A stretch of 64,000 bases of DNA from Ceratopteris richardii (taxonomy: Eukaryota; Streptophyta; Polypodiopsida; Polypodiales; Pteridaceae), in assembly GCA_020310875.1 (NCBI GenBank), contig CM035407.1, forward strand, positions 199,431,568 to 199,495,567, in the 5' to 3' direction. The position numbers and the translations under genes are program-made. The notes below the pieces were generated by a model. That model saw nothing but the letters and a program-made list of their open reading frames with translations. It was not told where the DNA came from and searched no databases. Shown piece after piece: positions 31,305-40,828 of this stretch. Positions within the stretch are counted from its first letter, which is position 1, and each line of letters starts with the position of its first letter.

Positions 31305-33827
31305 CTATTGGTTTTGTAAGAGCGCCTGGGCTCTGGTTATAGCTTGGATAGGCACGTATGTAGGGTTGGATCCATCGGCGTTGTTTACAATACCTATCAC
31401 GTTGATCGGTGTCACATTCAAAGCGTTAACTGGGTTCTTAGGACAATCTTTGATTATGTGCTCTTTGCCACAGTCGGCACAAAAGCCTTGTATGTTATAG
31501 TACTGTGATTGCCTTGCTATTGGGGGATGTGGACAATCCTTAATGAAGTGATCTCCTTGGCACCTAAAGCATGGTCCTCTAGGGCCCTGTGGTCTCTGTT
31601 GTCTCAATTGGGGCCGTGGGTTTGGGTTTGCGTACATCACATTAGCATAGTCTGGCTCCCAACTAGGTTCCATTGGTGGACTATCATAATGATATGTCTC
31701 CACATGTTCTGGTGACTCCGTGTAATAAGCGGGTGGACTAGTTACATGAGTAGAGTCAAAACTGTTTGAGTTCGGGTCACTTTCTGTGATCAAAGGTGAA
31801 GAAGGCACTAAGGCCCTATTTAGGTTCTCTTCTGTAGCAGCGTATTTGACTGAGATGACATTCACTGGTGGGGGTGGCTGCTGAGCTAAGACAGGTTGAG
31901 GTCTCTGTTGAGCCTGGTATGGGTAGTTCTGAGGAGGCCTATAGTAATAAGGCTGAGCATTGTATTGGCCTTGATACCTACCTGGCTGCTGGTATGTTTG
32001 TGGGTAGTTCTGTCTCATGGTTTGTTTGTTGTATGGGCAGTCCAGAGCCGTATGATTCGTGTATCTTCTCTCAATTGTGCAATATTGGCCACTAGGGTTG
32101 CCTTGAGGTTGAGGTGCATTGGGGCACACGTTTTCCAAATGATTTCCACCACAAGTGTAACAACGTACGTTAGTTGGTAGCTTGGGCACCTGTTTACTAG
32201 AAACTCCTAGTTTTTGGGCCACTTTTTCTGCTAGGTCCTCTATCGAATTAGACAATTTTGTGGATGCTAGAGAAGAACAATCTGAGTCCTTATAGACCTT
32301 TGAGAGTTCTAATTCATCTCCTAGGTTGTCCTCAATGTCTATACATATTCTTACACACTCCTCTAGCGTTCTGGGTTCTTTTAGGTACACATAGGAGCGT
32401 AGTTTAGCGCTCAACAAGCCGTCTAGGAACAGTGATACTTGTTTGGCTTGTGAGGGTAGCTCTTGCATTGGACATCGTTCGACATATTGTCTGAACCTAC
32501 GACCTGCCAGTCTTACTGTTTCCTGAGGGGTCTGTTTAAAGCTATGAATCAACGAAGACGTGTCATGTCTAATCCCACTTTTAGAGAATTCAGTGATGAA
32601 TGACTCCAAAAAGTGATGGATGTCTCTAAATTGCCTTTGTTGCAATGGTTGAAACCAAGTTAAAGCGGTATTCTTTAACGTTAGTCCAAATGCATTGTAT
32701 TGCGTGAACATGTCCTCGACTTGTTCTGCTCTTAGTACTTGCTTGAATTCTGCGACATGGTCATAGGGATCTCCTGTCCCATCAAAGTAATTCTTCATGG
32801 ATTTCACTAATTGAGTGGGTCTCAATACTCTTGCGTGTTCACGCGGCCTAGGTAGAGGAAAATCATCTCTACCGCCTGGTATTCCATGATCTCTTTGTCT
32901 ATCCGCTCTATTAGTGTTCGTGGTTGTTCTCTCTCTCCCTATGGGGTGATTAAAGCTTACTTCCGGTCTCTCTTTATTTCCTTCTCTTTGATTTCCATGG
33001 GCTGAGGATGTTCCTGCCCCTTGTTGACTTGTATTCATGTTCGTTCTAGATGGAGGGAATACCAATTCACCTCTCCATGTGTATGTGTTTTTAGCGCGGT
33101 CAGGTACCACAAAGACTCTTTCTGAAGTCTCATCCAGGTATACAACCTTTCCAGGTGTATCCGGGTCCTTGAACTCGTAAATTGTGATGATGCCTATCTC
33201 ACCAGGGTGTTCCTTTCTGTACCTCCAAAAGGCTTCATCTGTCTCTTTATTTACAAACAACTCGGTGCTCCTGTTATCTTGAGGGATCCACTCTGGGATG
33301 AGTACTCTTGTTAATACGGATTTCCCTCTAGGGGTTCTAGGTTCTTCTAACGGTTCTTTTCCTTGAAATTTCGCTTCCGTCTCTAATTGAATTGTGCCAA
33401 ACTCATTAGTATCGTTTGGCTGCGTACTTAGGACGTACATGGTTCCTTCTTTGTCTATGTACACGTCTCTCTCAAATTTCACCACTGGTCTTTCCAATCC
33501 AATGGGTTGATCAGGGTTGTGCATTTGCACCACTTGCCTTCGCAAACCATCCTCATAGATGCGAGCACCTAAGCGGTTGGTTCGGAGAAACTCTAATTGT
33601 GTTCTATAGGGTCCTTTAGGTTTTTCTAAATATGCTACATTAGACCCTCCTTCTGGTCTGTCTGTGCTAAATGCCATTTCAGATTCGCTAGTATCTGAGC
33701 TCTCGTAGGGGTAATTACTATTCAATTGCTGAGCCCACGATCGTGCAGTAGTTCTTACACTTGCCTCTGATGATCTAAGGCTTCGTCGGTCCGACTTACC
33801 TATGTGTCTCCCTGATCTAAGGTTCAT
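31305..33827 (-). CDS. gag: Gag of E, about 840 aa, multiple zinc knuckles
   Basis: It forms the particle and packages RNA. I take the ATG at 33827 (MNLRSGRH); upstream codons of the frame lack an ATG. The first 300 residues are a charged extension unusual for gypsy Gag. The capsid-type gag domain follows (about 345-500: MKNYFDGTGDPYDHVAEFKQ, TWFQPL, FITEFSKSG, FRQYVERCP). Then come CYTCGGNHLENVC (32123-32163), a degenerate knuckle, a Tyr/Pro/Gln-rich stretch, CFRCQGDHFIKDC (about 31530-31571) and CADCGKEHIIKDC (about 31440-31485). All three clear knuckles are C-x2-C-x3-H-x4-C, one residue shorter than the usual form. The frame is intact and ends with TAG (31307-31305) in the context CAA-TAG-C, in frame with pol. 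Confidence 0.9.
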   Translation of the reverse strand: MNLRSGRHIGKSDRRSLRSSEASVRTTARSWAQQLNSNYPYESSDTSESEMAFSTDRPEGGSNVAYLEKPKGPYRTQLEFLRTNRLGARIYEDGLRRQVVQMHNPDQPIGLERPVVKFERDVYIDKEGTMYVLSTQPNDTNEFGTIQLETEAKFQGKEPLEEPRTPRGKSVLTRVLIPEWIPQDNRSTELFVNKETDEAFWRYRKEHPGEIGIITIYEFKDPDTPGKVVYLDETSERVFVVPDRAKNTYTWRGELVFPPSRTNMNTSQQGAGTSSAHGNQREGNKERPEVSFNHPIGRERTTTNTNRADRQRDHGIPGGRDDFPLPRPREHARVLRPTQLVKSMKNYFDGTGDPYDHVAEFKQVLRAEQVEDMFTQYNAFGLTLKNTALTWFQPLQQRQFRDIHHFLESFITEFSKSGIRHDTSSLIHSFKQTPQETVRLAGRRFRQYVERCPMQELPSQAKQVSLFLDGLLSAKLRSYVYLKEPRTLEECVRICIDIEDNLGDELELSKVYKDSDCSSLASTKLSNSIEDLAEKVAQKLGVSSKQVPKLPTNVRCYTCGGNHLENVCPNAPQPQGNPSGQYCTIERRYTNHTALDCPYNKQTMRQNYPQTYQQPGRYQGQYNAQPYYYRPPQNYPYQAQQRPQPVLAQQPPPPVNVISVKYAATEENLNRALVPSSPLITESDPNSNSFDSTHVTSPPAYYTESPEHVETYHYDSPPMEPSWEPDYANVMYANPNPRPQLRQQRPQGPRGPCFRCQGDHFIKDCPHPPIARQSQYYNIQGFCADCGKEHIIKDCPKNPVNALNVTPINVIGIVNNADGSNPTYVPIQAITRAQALLQNQ

Positions 33828-35719
33828 TAATTTTCTTCCTTGCACACTCAATCACACACTTAGATCGTCAATGGTTCTTTGTTATTACTGTCTTAATTCT
33901 TTTTAATTTTCTTTGGATTCTTGTCTTAATATAAGCGTCAGGAATTCGACTTTCCGTTATAATTTTGAGTTCTCGTTCTGTCAGACTTAGGTTCTTTCCT
34001 TTAGGTTTTCGTCACACACACCTTTACTTGTAGTCTTAAACTTGAAAGAATTAAGTATCTTGAACTTGAGGCATTCCTATCGTCTTTAATCCACAACACT
34101 ACCGTTTAGCCTAAGCTAAGAATTGACTGAGGGGGTTGAGTAATCTTCCAACCTCAAGTCAGCTTTTCTGGTTGTTCTGATGCCCAAGAAGCCGCGCTTC
34201 CCAAGCTCTGCTGTCTTCACTGCCTTGCTTGCTTGCCTTTGATTGCCCTTGCTAGACCTGAAAAAATCCAATATTAGACCAATTCACAATTGGATGATCA
34301 AGTACTTGAGTAAATACACCTTTTGAAGTCCCTTCCCTTTTGTCCAAAATTTCAATACTTGCCCCCTGGCTTCCTAGTCCCAAACTAGGTGAACCTCAAA
34401 ATAGCTTATCCAAATATAGATGTATTCTTTATGAAAAAATCAGTTGAGGTCACGTAGTACTCGTCACGAGCTTTCTAACGAGCTATTAAGCTCAAAAAAC
34501 GGACTTCGGATGAAAAAGTTATGAGCGTTCAGGCCCTGGGGGGTAAAAACTGACAATAAGGTTTTCCTTCAAATATGAGCTAAGGGGTCTCCTATGAGTC
34601 TAATGGTCCAAAAATTTCTCAAAAATACCCCCAAAATTGGCCAAAAAATGGAACCCTAAATTTGTGATGGGGGTGCACAATCGCGATGGTCTGGGACTGT
34701 CGCGATGGTCCAAGCGAACCGTCGCGATGGCGTGGAATTTGGACAATCGCGATGGCGCGAAAAGGTGAACCGTCGCGATGGCCCGAAGTGAACGATCACG
34801 ATGGCGTGAAGTCGAACTGTCGCGATGGCGTGAGGTCGAACTGTCGCGATGGCCCGATCAGGCGGACAATCGCGATGGCGCGGGTCAACGGTCAAAGGTG
34901 GACAATCGCGATGGTCCGAAGTGAACCGTCGCGATGGTCACAATTGCGATGGCGTGAGCCTATCGCGATGGTCCGATTTTGGGCTGTCGCGATGGTCCGA
35001 AAAATGAACCGTTGCGATGGTCTATCGTGACACGTGGCACTGTCGTGGCGATGGCATGGGCCAATCGCGATGGTCCGGGGTCAGCTGAACAATCGCGATG
35101 GTCCAAGTGGACCGTCGCGATGGCTCAAGTGAACCGTCGCGATGGTCCGAGACCGTCGCGATGGTCCGGCCGAGCCGTCGCGATGGCGTGAGCCTATCGC
35201 GATGGTGCGACACAATCGCGATGGTCCGAGCCAATCGCGATGGTCCACCAAAATATGAATTTTTGAGATGCGCCTGTGGATTCGTAGATGCGCAAGGGTC
35301 GCCTACCTCGTGGTGTGGTCGCCTACCAAGAATTCCGAAAGTTGCAGACCATCGCGATGGTCCGCCACACTCGGCAGATCTTTGACAGAGAGTAAAGTTT
35401 TACCTTTTCCAAGCTTTCCTGATGCACTGGAGCTTTGTACCTGCAAGAAAACTCAAGAAAACACAAGCACACACAAGCACAAAAGTCCTCTCTCGCTCTC
35501 TCGCATGCACAAATGAGGGGAAATGAGGTGAATGGGTGGATATGGTGAATTTTCTGATTTTTTTGGAGATGAAGATGATGATGCGATGATGAAGATGGAG
35601 TGTGGGGGAGGTGAAAAACACTAAAAACTAAGTAAAAACAACAACAAAAACTGAAATTTTTACCTTCCAACGCCACTTCTTGCTATACTCTTACCATCAC
35701 ACATTCGTCCTAGACTCGA
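33828..35719 (-). other. Long 5' leader of E
   Basis: 1.9 kb between the primer site and gag. It holds the TCGCGATGG repeat field, and otherwise AT-rich sequence with no convincing frame. Long leaders of this size are known in Athila/Tat elements, where they are thought to hold packaging and translation signals. Confidence 0.8.
34679..35366. repeat. TCGCGATGG repeat field in the E leader
   Basis: About 26 copies of TCGCGATGG (CCATCGCGA on the sense strand), most of them exact, lie 16-37 bp apart between 34679 and about 35260, with one outlier at 35353. Each copy is embedded in a looser unit with GGTCCGA and GAACCG. The core TCGCGA is self-complementary. The field is CpG-rich in an otherwise AT-rich region. 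Confidence 0.9.
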
Positions 35720-35737
35720 TCCCCGGCAACGGCGCCA
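35718..35737 (-). other. Primer binding site of E (Asp tRNA)
   Basis: The minus strand reads TGGCGCCGTTGCCGGGGATC, complementary to the 3' end of plant tRNA-Asp (GUC) including CCA. It lies 7 bp inside the 5' LTR. Athila-type gypsy elements use this primer. Confidence 0.9.
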
Positions 35738-35744
35738 AATTTGG

Positions 35745-36394
35745 TGTTGCTCTAGCACAATGGTGAGAACCACGTTAAGAAGCTTCACCTCCTTAATGTC
35801 AATCCGCGGAAGAGGTAGGAGTGATATGAAGATCGTGAACATGAGATGAAGTGAGAATGAAGGTGAGAAGCACAAAGATGCACATACACATACACACACA
35901 CTACGAAGAGACAAGCAAGACACAATGGAAGGTGGGAAATTAGATCTATTACTCAAGAACACTATTACAAGCTCAAAATAGCTCTAAGCTCACACTAGCT
36001 AACATGAACCAACCTCAAAAATGAGCTCTCTAGCTCTTTTTATAGTTTCTAGACTAGTTTTGACCGGGTTCACATCTAGTGACCGGCATAGTTAAAAAAT
36101 AGGTCCTAGATGCTATTTGGAAGGGTAAACGATGTCTAAAAATAACGAAAATTGGTACGCGCATTCTACCTAAGCTCCTCAAGCTCGAGGACTCCTCGGC
36201 TTGCACAAAACGGAGCTATGAATTAGAAAATGGGATTTTGTCTATATTACATATGTTACAAGAGTGATGAAAATCACTGTTGGATGTTTGAAGAAATAAT
36301 AAGAAACATATTTGTTTGAAAAATTGATCCGACTGGCTCCCTGCTCCGTCTTTACATGCTTCCACGTCGTCTGTGCCTCTGACTGCTTCCAACA
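35745..36394 (-). repeat. 5' LTR of E (650 bp)
   Basis: This is the promoter-bearing LTR, transcribed leftward. A TATA-like TATAAAAA sits at 36037-36044 on the minus strand, about 350 bp into the LTR. The CGCG-containing motif lies upstream of it at 36152-36167. The TSD GAAAG follows at 36395-36399. Confidence 0.95.
36037..36044 (-). promoter_or_regulatory. Predicted TATA box of E
   Basis: CTATAAAAAG on the minus strand, centrally in the 5' LTR. It is the best core promoter candidate; the start site would lie near 36010. Confidence 0.55.
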
Positions 36395-36399
36395 GAAAG

Positions 36400-36789
36400 G
36401 TTCACACACATTATAGACACCATAAATGAAATAATTAAAACATCGAAGGATAAATAGAGATGGGAAGGAGGAAGATGACACGACAACATGGAATAGCCAC
36501 GTAGAAAAATGAGAACATGTAATAAAATGTCGCCGACCACAACAAAATTTCATGGAAAAGCACATGAAAGTGGGACGTGGATGGTGTATACCATTAAGGA
36601 GTCGTGAGAAAACAATATTCCTTGATGGGACTACGAAAAGGGCATAGCTTCAATCCATTAAAGGGACTTGGTAGAATTTCTTTAGTAAGAGTGGTCAAAC
36701 AAAATGTAGTTGGACTAATCTATGCTACAATGCAATAGGGACCGAGCCACTAGACTTTGAATTTCCCTGCTCCTTGGTGAGCTTTGAAT
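36400..36789. other. Right flank of E, unassigned
   Basis: No recognisable gene or repeat. It is the continuation of the locus E inserted into. Confidence 0.5.
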
Positions 36790-39090
36790 TTTTAGAACAA
36801 TAATAACTGGCCAATGGTGAACAACAATGTCTTGAGGAAATGTTCATTGGTTCTAACTTGCCGGATTTGCATCTCCTGTGCTAATTCAAAGCTTTCAAAA
36901 CAAGTTTCATCCAAGGTGCGGAGGTCATCAAGTCTACAATAAATCGAGTATTCTGATAAGAGTTTGGTTTCTATGGCAACACATAGACAGGGGACCACTA
37001 TTTTTATTAGAGTGATTACTTCAATTCCAAAGGCAAGTTTGAAGGGTGTGAATCTAGTAGCAACTTTATAGGTGGTTCGGTAAGCCTACAGAACTTAAGC
37101 AAGCAATTGATCCCAATGCTCAAGAGAGAACTGAATTAATTTTTGCAGTTTAGTTAATAAAGTCTTATTAGTGCTTTTTGTTAGGCCATTCACTCGAGGG
37201 TAATAAGGTGTACTAAATTTATGGATTATATTAAATTCACAGTTTAAAGCTTTAATTAAGTCATTCGCAAAATGAGTTCCACGATCTGAAACACGTTCCA
37301 AATGTAAACCAAAATGCAGAAAAACTTCTCTAGTAAGCACGCCACCATAACCATCATAGCATTATGTAAAGCCAAAGCTTCAGCCCATCTAGTTGCATAG
37401 TTAGTGCTAGTCAATATATACTAGTTATTTGTAGAAACTGCGGAAGGGGAAATGGGTCCAACAAAATCTAAGCCCCATTTTTGGAAGGGTTTAAAGGCCA
37501 TAATGCATGAAGGTTGAAGTGTTTAGCCAGAATCAGGTGCCCAATCCTTTGACATGGATCACATGTGAGCACATACTATCAAACATCTTTGACCATTTTA
37601 GGCCACCATAGCCCACCCTATAGCACTTTCCATAAAGTTAAATATATAGAAAAATGTTCATCGATGGGGTCGGAATGAGCAGAGGCAAGAATTGCAAGCA
37701 CTTCATGAAGGGGAAGACAACGAAGCTAAGCACCAGAGAGATCATAATAATAAAGTTGATCTATAATAATAGTAAATCGCTTATTGTGGGCTACTAAATA
37801 ATGGCTTTCTGGTAAGGATAAACACTCTAGGGGTAGAGTGATCTTCATAAAAGAGAAAATGGTATCATAGTAAGTGGTAGCGAGATCCCATGGTGTCATA
37901 GCGCTAGTTGTTTGGGCCATATAAATAGCCAGGGGATTAATATCAGTTATGTTAGATGCCTCACTGAAATCCAACTAGGAGCAAAAATTTGCTAAAGCAT
38001 GGTGCATGTCAGGTCGATGCACAATATCAAAATCAAATTCCTATAACTGTAGTATCCATCGGGCCAGTCGACCTGTACTAGCCTGATTTTGAACTACATA
38101 AATGCGAGTAGTGTGATCCACATGGAAAGTAAATTTTCGGCCTAATAAGTAATGTTGATACTTCTTTATGGAGTGGATCACTTTGAGACACTCCTTTTGA
38201 ATCACGAAATAGTTTTTCTTTGCATTGGCAAGTCATCGACTAGCATAATAGATTAGTCTATACCATTTAATAGTAACCTGAGTAAGGACACTACCAATAG
38301 CAATATCGAAAGAGTCAATGGAGACGTGAAATGGTAGCTCCCAATTGGGTGCTTGTAGAATAGGGGCTTGGATCAATAAAGTCTTCAAGTGATCAATAGC
38401 AAGTTAGCACTCTAGTGGCTAGTGGAAATCTTTTAAAGCGAGACTAATTAATTTGTTCAGTGGAACCATGAGATGCACCAACCACCTCACGTGATGACCA
38501 TGCCACAAAATTTTCCCTAGAAAACAAAGAACTTCCTTAGCATTCCGAAGGGTGGGAGCTTTGAATACAACTTTGACCTTGTTTGGATCAAGTTGGATAC
38601 CCTTAGCTGAGATGATGTGACCCAAGAACTTCCCACACTGAACAAAAAATATAGACGTCGTCAAATCTATGCATAAATTGTATTTGCAGCACTTGAATTC
38701 GATCAATGCAATGGTTCTTATACCACACCGTTATCAAAGGTACAACATGATCCATGGTCTCTTTGATTGCATGCATGGTGGCCACACAACACCGTTATCA
38801 AAGGTACAACATGATCCATGGTCTCTTTGATTGCATGCATGGTGGCCACACAACGATCTTTTGGTTCAGATATCATACCTAAATGTTGCTAGATTTATTC
38901 TTGAACCTTTGGAACCAAGGCTAGTAGTTGCCCGAGCTATAACATTATGGGGGAGGACTTAAACATCCTCTACTTTCATGTTTTGGGCACCCTCTAAAGC
39001 ATGCCCTAATACTTTAGGATTTTTTCCACTCTGCAATGTTGATGCTTGCTATATCTAGGTAGTTGGTTTAGGTGGGGAAATACAAACGGT
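36790..39090 (-). pseudogene. pol: Decayed gypsy pol of the G lineage
   Basis: Read leftward from 39090: end of gag, then the protease start (DHVVPLITVWYKNH, near 38750), at once followed by RT thumb sequence (KFLGHIISAKGIQLD, 38640-38570; WHGHHVRWLVHLMVPLNKL, about 38500-38440), RNase H scraps, a zinc-binding scrap, the integrase core piece ERVSDRGTHFANDLIKALN (about 37290-37230) and the integrase C-terminal block LDDLRTLDE to FTIGQLLLF (about 36930-36792). All of these match element G more closely than E. The protease body and RT palm are deleted. In the segment that normally holds the catalytic Glu the product reads VNGLTKST, so Glu is Lys. Many stops; inactive. No LTRs are visible. Confidence 0.8.
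38727..38854. repeat. Exact 64-bp tandem duplication
   Basis: ACCGTTATCAAAGGTACAAC begins two adjacent 64-bp units (38727-38790 and 38791-38854) that look identical. The duplication lies in the gag/protease junction of the decayed gypsy element. Confidence 0.9.
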
Positions 39091-39179
39091 TCTTCTGGTA
39101 CCCCCATTTTATGTTGTGCACATCATTTGTGCTTGTTCTTTAAAACCTAGCTTGTAAAATATGGCACTAGGCTATAATA

Positions 39180-39780
39180 TTTGACCTGAACGTGTCTATA
39201 CAGGCTAATAATTTCCAAAAAAAGATGTTGAAAATTTCCAACCCAATATGTTTGAAATTTTTCAAAATTTACAACTACATTCAGCTAAAAATTTACATGC
39301 TATTAAACCCACAAATGATGTACATTTTGATAATGTATTACATGGGGAATGCATGTCTATCAAGGATGCACAATCTATGCAAAATGGGAGCAAAAAACAT
39401 TGTAACATAGCAAATTGAGTGCTCTTTTACTTGGAAGAACAAGATAATGCTCTCATCATGCATCAAGTGACTTTGTTGATGGATTTCTTATAAAAATTAC
39501 ATGTAATAAAAATCCACTCACTTTTGAAAATGCATATAATGATCCACATTGATGAGCATAATGCAATTGGTCTTGTACTCTATTAAAAAATTATTATACT
39601 TAAGAGGCATGTGGATTGAAAAAAGGTAAGAATACCATTGGTACTAAGTGAGTTTACAAAATTAAAAGAAATTCATATGGTAGCACTAATTGTTACAAAG
39701 CCATATTAGTTGCAAAAGGTAATGCGCAAAAATGAAGTATTGATTATGAGAAGACTTTTGCATAGAAGAGGTCTATGAAC
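39180..39780 (+). pseudogene. pol: Copia H, left piece (before RT and RT start)
   Basis: This is plus-strand copia sequence with many stops. The clearest block is at 39636-39760: IGTK, a stop, VYKIKRNSYGSTNCYKA and LVAKGNAQK, then DYEKTFA, the N-terminal RT of plant copia. Sequence from about 39180 is likely the region between integrase and RT. It is interrupted at 39781 by the LTR of copia F; RT homology resumes at about 46131. Confidence 0.65.
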
Positions 39781-40828
39781 TATTGGAAGAGATGGTGGAT
39801 AGTCACAAGAGATGAATTGGTGTAGCTAAAACTTGCTTCACACCTACTTCAAGTGATGGCTCGAGAGTGTTGTGGCCCGCTTTAGCTAGCTAACAAGCAT
39901 AAATAATCACATATGTTGCTTGGACGATGATTCACTAATGGTAGGATCAAAACAAATAGTTAGAAATACAATCCAAGGTCCAAAACTTGTTATTTTTGTC
40001 CACACACCTATGCAGTGTTTTGAACCATTCTCTAAGCACAGAAACAATGGGCTAAATTCCTTTTGGGGAACTCTAATTAGCTTAACAAGCTACCAATCAT
40101 GAGTGATATCATAAAAAATGATGGACTATATGCAAAGAAATATGTTTAGCAAATCAACCAAGCATCCCGACATTTATGGGTCTTGACAGTCAGAGACGAG
40201 TGAGCAAAGATGAGCTGATATCTGAAGATTGCGAGAAGCATTAACAATGAAGCTTTGTAGGATTTCAATATACATTATGTTGGATCTATTATAGTTTAAA
40301 TCATAGGAAATGATCAACTATAGAGTGAAAACAAGCTCTAACAAGATCACTGTTCTGATGGAGTAATGATCATGTATGTATTAAATCATGTAAAAGTACA
40401 ATGTCATTGGCAATCAATGATTTCTCAATGAGTGAGAATAAGAAGTAATGATCATGTATGTATTAAATCATGTAAAAGTACAATGTCATTGGCAATCAAT
40501 GATTTCTCAATGAGTGAGAAGTGAGTGAGCTATGAGCTGAGCTCCTCTTCTCAATGAAAGTACATCAAAATGATCTCTGAATCTTGACATAGATGTGGGC
40601 CTTTCATATCCTCTTTCTATAGTTATTATTGGAGCCAAAGGATTTGAATTCGAATTCAAATCTCTACCTAAAAGTGAATGCTCAAGTATAATACTGATTC
40701 TCTCTTGACTCAACTACCAAATGATAGGAGATTATGTGCTTCCTAATGCCTCCTAGGTATATTTTACTTTTACAAAAGTAAATGTGAAGTAGAACTACAA
40801 GAGGTTGATCATATGAAGCCTTCCAAGT
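39781..40828 (-). repeat. 3' LTR of copia F
   Basis: It aligns with 45029-46028 from GGTGGATAGTCACAAGAGATGAA to CCTTCCAAGTGTTATG. The terminal TG has become TA. It contains an 82-bp tandem duplication (40364-40445 and 40446 onward) absent from the other copy. The inner boundary is unclear because the similarity reaches the end of pol. Confidence 0.65.
40364..40520. repeat. 82-bp tandem duplication in the F 3' LTR
   Basis: TAATGATCATGTATGTATTA starts at 40364 and again at 40446. About 75 bp of the second unit repeats the first. The other LTR has a single copy near 45640. Confidence 0.85.

Larger units (their letters stand above)
19046..36394 (-). mobile_element. Element E: 17.35-kb gypsy retrotransposon with duplicated domains and two accessory ORFs
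   Basis: This is a complete minus-strand element. It has two 650-bp LTRs (TGTTGG...CAACA on the minus strand), a perfect 5-bp target duplication GAAAG (19041-19045 and 36395-36399), an Asp-tRNA primer site, a polypurine tract, gag, pol and two further sense ORFs. There is no chromodomain after integrase and the primer site is of the Athila type, suggesting the non-chromovirus (Athila/Tat-like) branch. By eye the LTRs differ at about 6 of 650 positions, so insertion was recent. The length is far above the usual 5-10 kb for gypsy. The only obvious coding lesion is a small deletion in RT. Confidence 0.95.

Noticed and set aside
34679..35366. CRISPR-like array
   Set aside because: The 9-bp core is too short, the spacers are related to one another and vary in length, the DNA is from a plant, and the field lies inside a retrotransposon leader.
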